The notes beneath the pieces were generated by a model. The model worked only from the letters and a program-made list of their open reading frames with translations, did not search any database and had not been told where the DNA came from. A program made the translations under genes and the position numbers. A DNA stretch of 64,000 nucleotides, from assembly GCA_021904315.1 (NCBI GenBank), contig CM038920.1, forward strand, positions 17,484,001 through 17,548,000, given 5' to 3'. Within the stretch, counting starts at the first letter, position 1; every line of letters starts with the position of its first letter. This stretch comes from Sphagnum magellanicum (taxonomy: Eukaryota; Streptophyta; Sphagnopsida; Sphagnales; Sphagnaceae). Positions 46,875 through 58,589 of the stretch are shown one piece after another.

Positions 46875-49800
46875 ATCTTTGTAAATTAATCATTGATGTT
46901 AGGGTTGGTTGCAAGTCCCTTTCTAATTTGGTGAAATTTATAAAAATTAAAAATAGACATAGAAGAGGAATTTGAAGAATTTGAAAGCTCATTTGAGCCA
47001 AATGAAATGAAGTAGCCTTTAGTAATACACATTGTATAATTATAAAGTGCCAAAAGTGATTCTTGCCTTGGGCATTCAATTATTTCAAAGCTACAAATAT
47101 ATTATTTATTAAAAATAAATTTAATATTCAAGTTTTTTTAATTGTAAATTTATGTTAATGAACCATCTAAATATAGCCAACTAATATGAATAAAATAAGA
47201 ACCAATTGTGAAAGGGAAAAAAACCTAAGAACCTTGAAGGGTGTGAAAATTTTAGAAATTAAAAAAAACATTATCCTGGTTCTCTAAAAAAACATAAATT
47301 GAATGAACCGAGGGACGTGGTTATTTCTTTAAAGTAATACCCGCCCAACAATGGTGATCACTAGGAACCAATCACTGGGTTTCTGCAAAAACTTGAAATG
47401 GAATTAGCAAAATGGTAGAGTAAAATTGCACATAAAAGACTAATAAGAATAACTGACAATCTTTGAAAGATCCTGTTTCTGTCATTCCTTTGGCTGCATA
47501 TGCATGTATCTTGTAGTTGTATTTGCCTCCTAAGAATAAGGATTCCCATGCACATACTATAATAGTCTATGTGCCCATCTGAGTACTTAATGATAAATAC
47601 TTCTCTGGTGCATTGCAACTGAGTCAACAATTAACAAAATATTTGAATCAGGAACTGAGCATATGAATGCTTGTAACACAATTTCATTCCTCAAGTAATA
47701 CCCAAAATCTAGACCACAGAAATGGAACACCTAAAACATTGGACAAATGACCTGGGTTATATCACATGTAGAGTAAAACTGCATGTTCTCTAAGCTCTTC
47801 ATTACTACAAATTTTGAATCTTCCTTAGTTGTGGGTCTTCTTCAATTTAGCTCTCAACACATGGTGTGTATTTCATTGTACTCAAGATGGTTTATTTTTC
47901 AGTTCCCACACCTTCTTTTTTTGGGGGTTGTTCCTCAATCAAGCTGTTTGGCTTGAATTTGTGTGCAGAACTACAGACTCCAGAATTCCAAAAGGCTGTG
48001 TAGTCACCAGTGTGGAAATCTTTTGAACTCACTGTAGTAAACAATAATCTAAAGGTCAACTCTGGATCAAATTTCCATAAACTATATGATGCAACACACC
48101 CATATCATCAATCCTAGATTATTTGTAGTAGTACTAACTTCTAAGTATAGAACACAGAGCACACCCTTCAAGGCTAATGCCATTGACTAAGATCCTGTAC
48201 TGGGTATCCATAATCAATGCCCAAGAGTTTACACTATTTTAACTTATGGGTAGTTGTGTATTATGAACTAATATTAATGACTACTAATTACTAGCTAAAT
48301 TTCTTAATTAGCATTACCGTTAACTGTTAAGGTTACATACAAATCAACGAATACATAAATTATAATACTAGATGTCTGATTGACCTGAGTACATACCATC
48401 TCACATGTAAATAATAAAAACACTAGAATGTGTCGGTGGTTAAGGATTGAAGATTCAGGACCATTCTCTATTTACTCCTCTAATAATAATGTCACACTTG
48501 AGAATGGGGAATTGTGGAGATGTTGGAGGCTTGACATGGTAGACCCAATTCCTATGTCTCTACTTGCAAGAGAATGGCATGAAATTTGGTTGGAACCCAG
48601 GTGTCAAGTTGATTGATTTCTATTTAAGTGATTGTTGTTCTAGTGTTGTGTGGTGTTAGAATCAGCTTCAGATACCCTCCGGTTAACAATTGAGGCATAT
48701 ACTCACTTACTCAACAGGGGTGAAAAGAATTTAAACCGGTCGAGGTATAGAACCTTGGTTCTCAATTTTTTGAAATATTCAAATACCCACCTTTCTAACC
48801 GCCGGTTCTTTGATGTTTCTGATATAGTATTGAATTGGCCAAGGTACTAGGGTATTTGAGGAAAAATTCTCACTCACGACACCCAATTTTGTTGCAGTTC
48901 AGGAATTTGTAATCATCATGTTTTGCAGCATCTTGTAGAGGAACATGGAATTCTAAGGTATCATTTTGATGGACATCCAAGGCTTTGCTGAAAAGAGGTT
49001 TGCGAATATGTTGTATAACCCATTTTTTTTCCTACAAGAGTCTGAAAATTGTTGCGAGAGAATTTATCATAGTGGAGCCAAATATTGTGGTTTTTAAATT
49101 GAAACATGCCTAATGATCTTTCGAGAATACTTGTTTGCATTCCACTTATAACTAATCCCTATGATATTGATTCACAGCTTTGTGCTTGGGGCAATCATGC
49201 AATTAGAGTGAGGTATATAAGAGATGTTTCGATTGTTAGTTGAAATTTATATGATTGGTTTGTGTTGTGAGAACTTTGATATCATCAAAAATATATATAC
49301 AATGTGAACAAGATTTTTTTTTCAAAAAAATCACCTCTAATATTGAACTATGCAATTTGGATCCACCATTATTTACCCAGAATTTGTTCCAAACTTTTTA
49401 ATGCCTCTTTCTATATCAGCAATCTTTGAAACACAAGTTCTATAGGTGATTTAAAGCACTTGAATAATTTTTACTACTGTATTTGGAGAGCGCCTTATAT
49501 CCATGTGAATATAAGTTGAAGAATGTGCAAGTGTCAAGCAATATGCTAATTAATATCAACACATAACAAATTTATTTGAATAATGCTGTGAAAATGTATG
49601 AACCAACTATTTGTTAATTGTCACATATGAAAAACTATTAGACAAATTTGGAACACTATAAGTCTGAGTTATGAATATAGTCAATCATCCTCATGGAGGA
49701 GGTGAAATTGAAAGACACTCGAAATGAGGTAGGACTTTGATATCACCTTGGGGAAAGCCCCAACAAAGGTGGGTTTAAATGAGTAGTAAGGAAACATAAA

Positions 49801-52800
49801 ATTAGTTTATGACATGATCTATGTGAAAAGGTTTTTTTAAGATACTTTCTTGTTGAAGCATGCATAAGATCAAGAACAAATTTGGTCACATAAAGCTTGT
49901 ATTTTGCTTCAATGGTTGGTCACCCTTGAAGACCAACATCAAATCAAAAAGTAAGGTATGATAGTAAAGCTACAGCTCTAAATTAAATCCAATGTCGATT
50001 ATATTCAAATTAAATTGTAGTTCAAATTCAAGTTGGTTTGGTGATTACTTTTATAGGAAATTATTGCACCAAGATATAATCTTTTAAATACTTTAATGCA
50101 GTAATTTACCTATCACTAAATACAGGAAGAGCCAATGTAAGATTTTGACAATTTCAAAAGGAAAATGTCAAAAATAATCAAGGTTTTGTAACCTAATTTT
50201 GTACACAACGAGCTTGCCACAAGCACAAGAACTCTCAATATATCAAGCTCAAGCATAATTCCAATCATACATGTGAAATGAAGATGATTAGGAACAAAAT
50301 TAAAAGAAAAACACTTCAATAGGATATTACTTTCTAGCTTAACAAAAGATTGGAAACATGTAATGAGATGGACAAGAGTATGAAGTAAGTTTGTACTTTA
50401 GACTTGTGTTGATTTCGCATAAAAGAATAGATAGCATTAATTACCTTAACTTATATTTGTTTAACTTCAATTAGGTCATGGAGGTTTCCATCAGACTTGT
50501 TGCAGAACAATACTTTTACACAATTCTAAAATATATGCTACAAATGAAAAGTGGATGGTGATGTATGAATTTCATCTATAATGGATGAAAATTTGATTAC
50601 ATATTCCTGGTGGCTTCTCACAATGACAAATAAAATGGTAACAATAATGTATCCCAACGGGATCATATCATGTTTGAAAAAGATCTAAATTTTGGATGAA
50701 CTTCATTCAATAGAAAGCTAAGTAACAATAGATGAACTTAATCCATGGATTATGATTTCAGGTAGATTAGTTATACAATATATATTATCACTCTTACAAT
50801 TACGGACATAAAGGTTGCTAGCATGTGACAAAATCCACAAAGAGTGACCTTAGGTGTACTTGGATGTAGAAGGAATTTGTGAATAGAGGGCATTTGAAAA
50901 GTATTGCACTAGCTAATGGATGTATTTTGACATCATAGCCGCGTCAATGAAATTTTTTTATTTCAAATTATGAAATTTTATTGGATTTTTTTTTGAGTTT
51001 CATCTTTTTGTTTACTTGGATCTCAATTGGTTGAAGGTGGTTTCAAATCTTTAAAGGATTGCTAAATGGATAATAAGGTCCAAAAATGGCAACTTGGAAC
51101 ATAAGATTGATCTTCATTGAGACTAAAAGTTTGAACCAAAATGCCATAACATTTATTCATCTAATGATTAATCATGTTGAATGGACTAAATAGTACTTTT
51201 TTTTTCAAAGCTCCATTGACACATTGTCAATGAGACCAAAATTAATTTCCAATCTTGAAATTGATGGTTTTTCCTTACAATACTCAATTTCACTGTGCTT
51301 ACACCATTTTTATTTTTATTAAATATGAAAAGTAAACTAAACTTATATATTTGATAACTACATTTGTTCAATCTTCAGTTGTAGGGTTTATGACCTTGTT
51401 TACTCCTTAACATGGGGCACTCCTTTTTGCATGCATAAAAACCAATAAATAATCTGGTCATGTATTATTGTTGTTAATCTCAATAGGAAAATCTTTACAA
51501 AGTTGAAAACTATCAAGAAAAAGATCAAAATTTGAAAACTTTGTTGAAAAAGACTCATAATCCAAGGGGAAACACTATTCTTTGAATTTAGAAGTGTATG
51601 AAAATACAAGATTGTATATATTGGTTGTTAGGTAGAAATTATAATTCTATTAGTCTGATAATAAGATTTTTTTAATTATGAAAATCAAGATGTAATAAAT
51701 ATAAAATATCCATTAAATTTCAATATTAAAAAAGAAGTAGAAAAATAATAATACATATATTTAAAAAATCTAGGCATTTGTTGTTTGGAGGTTCAATTCT
51801 AATAGGTTGATAAGTGAATTAATATTAATAAGTTCAATTATTACCAATAAATAAATTAGCACAAGGAAATGATATAAGGTCCCAAAAAAAATTGTGAACA
51901 TGGGATTTTTTGTTAGGTTACATTGAAAGATGTCCTCATAATTGCAACTTCAAAGCTTTTGAGTTCTAACAAGAGAATTCCAATGGGTCCATGTGCTTGT
52001 ATGTTATTAAGGTTGTGCGTTCATTGTTTGAACTAAATGAAAATTCTTGCTTATTCATTTTTTGTTTGGTCTTTTGTCTTTTTGAATTGTTAACCATACA
52101 TTTAATGTCACATGTTGTAGATATCCCATTTTTTTTTTAACTAACAACAAAATCACATATCTAATCTATGTGTTGGCATTTGTGATAACATAAGGAAAAG
52201 TGAAGGTTACACCACCACCATCAAATGAAAAGAAAAACCTTATTTTCATGCTAGATTTTAACATTACTTTACCGTGTCTATCCTAAAGTGTATGGTGGCA
52301 TGCAAGAACATGGGAAGATGGTTTAGGTTGTAGAAAGGTTAATTCATTTTTTGTAAACCATCTTCATTTTTAAAAAATTAGTGAGGTTTTGCACATCTTA
52401 CACATCTTATATGTTGGGAATAAACCCTTTTGTAACAAAATTTTGAAAGCTTTACTCACATTTTAGACCATTATTCTTGGAAGAATTTGGCATAACATAA
52501 CATGTTTAGCCATTTGAAATATTTCTTACTCCATAACATTTTGTTATCATGTCAATGTATGCTTTAATTTCATTCTTGTCATCCTACCTATTTGTGTTCA
52601 AAAAAGTCAATGTGGCAAATAAATATGCCAACCTTGATATTTTGAGGTCCTTTCACACCATGGATAATTTTGTCATTTTGAAAAAATCTTACATTTTAAA
52701 TGAGTGTTTTATTCTACCACCTCCCAATTACCTAGTTGGGGGATATGTTTATGAATACTTGTAGTATGTTGAAAAAATAATAATTTTATCCCATGATTTG

Positions 52801-55580
52801 CCATTTTCAATTGCATTCTCATCACTCCACAACTTCAAGTACTAAAATTTAAAATATAAATAAATACATGGCATCAAAATTTTATGCAAAAAAAAAAAAA
52901 TGTAATTAAATTAAAGCTAGTTCAAATTATATAGCATATTAAAAAATTACATAATAATAAGGTGGGGAAAAAAATTCCATCACATGATACTCCCCGCCCC
53001 TCTTTCTCTCCCAAAAAATATTTTATTTGACATAGGTACTATAAAATTTTAACATTTAGTATCGCTCTTGGGCTCATAAGGTACTATCAATATATATAAA
53101 CATAAAGTCAAATTTTAATATAATGTTTAATGTTTCCCATGAAAATTCAAAATGTTACCTATATATTAGTTATATTATAAAAACCTTATACCATTATACA
53201 AGGTAATGAAAAGGTAGCCATTGAAAAGATTGATCCTTTGAATCAAATGAAGTTACAAAGGCCACTATGTTGGAATTATATTTGATGAAATGTTGATAAA
53301 AGTTAACAAAGTTTCAAAAAACATTGAACATCATGAACAAAAAAGGGGTATCCAAATACATGATGGTCTAAATTCATGATCCATACAAATGCCATTAGAT
53401 GAAACAATTTATTTACGAAATTTTTATTCCATTTAATAAAATTCATTTTTTTCCCAATTTGTTATAAAGTTCCATGTTTTTCATCTTTTTGAAAACCCCT
53501 TATAAATATTTGCAAAATAAAATAAGCATAACATTTGTATCCAAAGTTTGGTCATAAAATGGGGTGATTTAAAAAAATAAAAAATACAATGTTATTAAAT
53601 GCAAAAAGTGAAATTCAAATTATCACCAAATTCAATGGCAATTTAAATTTCATCCCCCCTCTTTTTTTCTCAGGTGCCTTTATTGTTGTTGTATGCAATA
53701 TCATTATAATTACTTTCAAATCTCGTGCATTAAATATTGAGTTCCATCATTTTATACCTAGATTCAATAAAATAAATTCATTTTGTGAATAACAACGTTT
53801 GAAGTTGAAACCAAGGTTTGGGGTGAAAGGAGGGCCTTGAAGGTAGGGTTATTTTGTAGATATATTTATTGTACATAATGAATGTAGTTGTGGTAAAAGA
53901 GTCAATGTTATTATAATCAATGTTTATTTAACATGTTTGTAATTTTTATAAACAAAGATGTTGAAAATGTGTGTTGTATTTGTGATATGCCTTTTTTAAA
54001 ATATCAATCTAACAATTGAATAGCTTTGAAAGTAATCCAATGAATATAAAATATTTTTTAACATTTAAAAAATCAAAACTTAATACTTTCAACATTACGA
54101 AACAATGTAAAAAAATTGTTTAACATTGTGTCAAACCTCTTGACCAATCTTGTGTTGCCACATCAACTAGTTATGACTAATTGCAACGGTTCAAAAAACT
54201 GATGTCGACTCCTATTACCTTTTTTTACTTTCATGTTTTTTTTTTGGGGGAGGAAATATATAAAGCATTATCAATGTAACAAACCTCAAAATCATTCACA
54301 CCATACATCACCTATTAACATTGAAAAATAAAATGTGCATTTGTAAGGTCAAAAGCCATCACAACATACATAAAATGATCGTAATGTGTTTCACATGGCA
54401 ATTTATAAATACCACAATAGTCAATTTTAAGGTACACTTTCACATGACCTAGTTGATCCAAACAATTAAATACCAACGTTGAAAGGTAGAGATTTTTTAC
54501 AATAATTGTTGTTTAACCCATAATAATGGATGCAATTTGAAAAAAAAACCATCCTTTTCTACAAATGGGATTGGGACATCAATTAGACTTGGAATTTCAA
54601 AAGATTTCTATTAATAATGTGTTCCCAAAGGTGCAACAAGATCATTGTGTGATGTGAAGTTGTAAATGGATCCAATGGAGGGTTCAACAACTTTTTTAGA
54701 ATCAATTGTGAAATCATATGGTTGATGTTCTCTTTTTGAAAACTTTATTTTAATCTTGATATTAAGAAAGATTCTTGTGTTGCCATGTTGTAGGGTTATT
54801 TTTTTCCTTGAAAAACATATTAAAAACACATCTACTCATTTTGTAGCATGCATGAAAACCCATTGTTCACATAAATAATGTGTTTTGCACCTCCCTATGC
54901 AAATGATAAACTTTTCTTGCATTCATCCATTTAAGTTTATTTATTTTCATGCTCATCTTTGAATGCAACTTCAATAATTGTGATTTTCATCAAACAACTT
55001 TTAATGGGAGCCTCACATTTCTCTATTTCAAAATGAAGATTTTGTGTGTGTCAATTCATACATGGATTGTGTAAAATAAATTAAGATAAGGATATTGGGG
55101 TTTGAAAGAGAAGGAATGACATTGAAAATAACCTTGCTAGTGTGTGATGTCATTATGATTTTTGATGTTTTGATTTCATATGTCATGAGTTTTAAAGAAA
55201 GACTTCAAGCATGAATGACTTTGACATGCACGGATGTGATTTTTCTTTCTACCATTGCCCAATGTTGTCTAAACAAATTTATGGATGAAACATAGTGATG
55301 CACCCAAATCAAGGATTTCATGAACAAACATGAACTTGCATTTGCTACATTTGATCATGATCGGTAACCTCCCAAAAAAGAAAACATGGTGCTAATTCTA
55401 AAGGCAAGTTGGGGCCATTTCCAATATGTATGAACACATCAAAGCTCAATTTCAAAGTCCTCAATAAAACTAGATGTCCTTGTTTACTTCATCTTTAGAC
55501 CTTGAAGGGTGATGAGGGTGGCACAATGTTGGCATGTTAGTCATGTTTCTTTGGGGTCATAAAGTTTTCACAGAATTGAT
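46875..55580. other. long gene-free AT-rich block
   Basis: Only short frames occur and none shows a domain I can name. The minus strand at about 54.4-55.4 kb has retroelement-like phrases (a weak Gly-Ala-Ser aspartic-protease-like stretch), too faint to call. No tandem array of note was seen. Confidence 0.35.
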
Positions 55581-55944
55581 TCAGTGTTGCATTTTCTTTT
55601 GATAGAAAGTAGGGTTGAGCTAGCTGTACTGAGAAGAAAGTTGTGTGGTTTGAGCTCCTGTGACATTTGTCAGGTTTTTGTGTTTAGTTGTGGAGGGTTT
55701 AAGTTCACAGAGGAGAGCTGTCTTTCTTTCAAAAGTAGAGAAACTCTTTCCCTAAACTTTCTTCTTCTTTTTTATTTATTCTTATTTTCAGGGAGATTTT
55801 GCTGTGTAGTATAGTTCCATCTTTTTGTAGCTGAAGTGAAGAAATCATCCTCAAGAAATCACAGAATTTGGAACCCACAGGCATTGGAAGCTGGAGTTGG
55901 ATTTCTGAGCTCAAGAATTCTGGACTGTCCATTGTGGAAAAAGC

Positions 55945-56580
55945 TTGGGATTGGCATTTCGATTCTACTGTTTTGGTAGAATAGATCAGAATCCCTCACA
56001 AGCAGAGTCACTCCAGTTGATGATGCACCATAACATCTCAGTAGATAGTAGCAGTGGTGCAGCTCTGGACAGAGATGTCATTGATGATTATGGTCATGAA
56101 GGTGACAATGACATGAAGAACAAAACTGCCATGGAGTGGAAAGCGAAAATTGTGAGAATGGGTATGGAGAAGATGAGTGCCTTGACAGAAGATGATGGGA
56201 TTCAAAGAAGAGGTTTCAAGGACCTAAGCAAGAAAGAGTGGGTGCAGACATACCCTTGAGCAACAATTAGGGTTGTGAGAGGCAACGAAGGCAGGTATTG
56301 TACTATTTGTGAGGCTCATGGATCCACTGCAAAAAGGAATGCCTTTCAGATGGTAGGAAGTACCAATTACAAACTGAGTGCTCTTGTCACTCATGCCGAT
56401 CAGCTTGGCTCATAAAAATGCTCACAAATGCAGTGATTTTGGATCAATGCAGAAAAAGTCACTACAGCTGATTTCTCCTCAGTCACAAAACATCTTGCTC
56501 CCAAGAAATCCAGCACAGGTAAAGAATCTTCAATACACTCCATTTGTGTTCTTTCAAGAATTGTGGACATTGTTACCCAT
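55945..56580 (+). pseudogene. broken coding fragment with a TTF/BED-like zinc finger
   Basis: The frame at 55,945-56,259 ends in KEWVQTYP and a TGA. The same frame then resumes directly with EGRYCTICEAHGS, GSTNYKLSALVTH, the Cx2C...H pattern of the zinc finger found before hAT-type transposase domains (zinc-finger-862-like proteins). A second stop follows at about 56,413, while a neighbouring frame continues plausibly with AHKNAHKCSDFG, so a frame change is likely. It could be a domesticated or decayed transposase gene. No catalytic part was found downstream. The upstream part (SVDSSSGAALDRDVIDDYG) is acidic and unrecognised. Confidence 0.45.
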
Positions 56581-56589
56581 ACATCAGGC

Positions 56590-58045
56590 AGCACTAATCT
56601 TGATATGAGTCGGCAGTCAGCACAACAATCTAGTGTACTGCTACCTAGTTGCAGTAATTAATTTTTGGGTAGCCAAACAATCTGCTTCTAATCTTCTTGG
56701 TGGGTGGGACGATTGACAACATTACCATTTCTTGGAACAGTGCAATTGTCCCTTTGATGTTGATAGCCATCAAGAAAACACTAAACCCTAAACCCTAAAC
56801 CCAATCTTGGTCCCTTGTCATGCACTTGATTGATCCATTTTCTAGAACAAGCATCAAATGGTTTTTGTAGTTGCTGCTGCTTTTGTTTGTCTCAGGTAAA
56901 CCATGTTTCAGTGAGTTGCTTGTCAGTGGTCCAATGAAGTTTCCATACTATTGTATGGATTCTGGATGCATACTAGCTAGCATGGAAATTGATTGCTCTT
57001 GCTTTTTGGGGGTGGGGGCTGTGATATGCTCAATGCTGCTGATGTGCAGGGGGGCCAGCTGCTGTGCAGTTGGGCAGCAAGGAACTATCACTACTGATAT
57101 GCCAATTGGTGACATCCACAAAGTTTTGCAGCTTCTGTACCAAACAACGCAAACAAATCACAGTTCATTCAGATCAGTTGACCGAACTTGGATGACAGAT
57201 GACAATGTGTGAAAACAAGATTCACTGAATTGAGGACACAGCTATGTACACCCCAGTATGACCCAGATCTTTCAGAACATCAAGAGGATGGTCACATGAG
57301 CAGATAAAAAACATGGGGCATCAAGTGCGCACCTTGATGTTTGCGTTTTCTTATTGGATTATATACCTATCAGAGAAATGGTACTTCCAGAATGAGAGCA
57401 CCAAATGGTGTGAAATTGTATATGTAAATTTGCTTTAAACAAAGAGAAGGCAAGATTGGAGCGTATGATAATCCACACTTTTCCTCAAGACCCATGAAGT
57501 GTGATGGCTCCAAGCATACAACTCTGCAAGAATGTGTTTACTGTAAGGTTGGTGCTAAACCTGGACAGACTCCATAGAATCAAGTTACTTTCATGACATA
57601 GGTACCCAAGGTTATTGGTTACCACATTATACATTGCACCGAATCCCTGCCAAAAAGTCATTTCCACGCAAGTCATGCATCCAGAAGCTAGCTGAGACAT
57701 TATTCGACGGCAACCCAGAATTCACTGTTTTCTGGGCTCAGAAAAATTGTATATCACACAACTTCGGCAAAGTTGCAGAGAAAATTGTTCATTTGGGTTG
57801 TTGCATGGGAGATCCCTTGGATTAAGATTTCTCCCCCAATTTTTCAAAGGAACTTGCAATAAAAAGCTGCAAGAAGAATTTATCTAGGTCCCTTTTTGGG
57901 GTTCTCAGAACATCATGTTGTTGGCCTTGTCAGTAGATAAGATGTGTACAATTGCCACCAACATAAGGAAAAAGGAAGAGAGAGAAGAAGAAGAAACGTC
58001 AGAAAGGAGAAGAGGAAGAAGAAGAAGAAGAAGAAGAAGAGGGAA
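56590..58045. other. spacer between zinc-finger fragment and YaaW-like gene
   Basis: Short plus-strand frames at 56,871-57,212 and 57,634-57,825 (KLAETLFDGNPEFTVFWAQK) look protein-like but match no family I recognise. They may be exons or relics of the zinc-finger gene. A telomere-type tract lies at 56,781-56,802. Confidence 0.35.
56781..56802. repeat. interstitial telomere-type repeat (CCCTAAA)3
   Basis: Three uninterrupted copies of the plant telomere repeat, read CTAAACCCTAAACCC on the plus strand. Confidence 0.85.
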
Positions 58046-58171
58046 AAGAACAGTGGAAGGGTTTAGGGTTTAGGGCTTTTTCGCAAGTAGATTTTCTAAT
58101 GCAAAGAAGAACGAAAAAACAGTGGAAGACTAGTGCATTTTTTTTGCAAGTAGATTCTCTAATGCAAAAAA
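58014..58171. repeat. GAA tract, telo-box pair and duplicated leader segment
   Basis: A GAAGAAGAA run (58,014-58,040) is followed by AACAGTGGAAG, GGGTTTAGGGTTTAGGG (58,059-58,075) and GCAAGTAGATTTTCTAATGC. Then AACAGTGGAAG and GCAAGTAGATTCTCTAATGC appear again about 64-71 bases on. This is a local tandem duplication about 420 bases before the presumed start of the YaaW-like gene, probably in its promoter or leader. The telo-box pair may be regulatory (inference). Confidence 0.65.
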
Positions 58172-58589
58172 GTTCATGGTCTTGGAAACCGGAGTCGCTC
58201 TGCCATTCGTTTTTCTCCGTGGGCCTTCCTTCCTTCAAAAGGGGAAAGAAAACAGGGTAGGGAAAGAAAATACAAATTTACCTTTTGGCCGTGTTGTCAG
58301 AGCAAGGAGGAGCAAGTTTTATTGACAGAAAGAAGGAGTGTTTGTGTAAAAGAATTTAGGTCGTCTCTCTCCTTTCGCCGAGTCCGCCATCGCCACTGAG
58401 CTCCGAGCACAATGAGAATGCAAAGTGCCTTCCATTCAAAATCCAACAGAGGAGTAATGCAGTCATAGGACACGAGTAAGTGGCGAGCTTCGGGGCATGC
58501 GGGTGCGGCCTGCACGATGCGCTCTCATAATTTGCAAGCACTCGGGGGTTCGCCGCCCCCGCCGCTGCCTCCCGGACATCATCATCTTG

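Noticed and set aside
54400-55420. Faint retroelement-like phrases on the minus strand
   Set aside because: Only a weak protease-like stretch. No second conserved part supports a family call.
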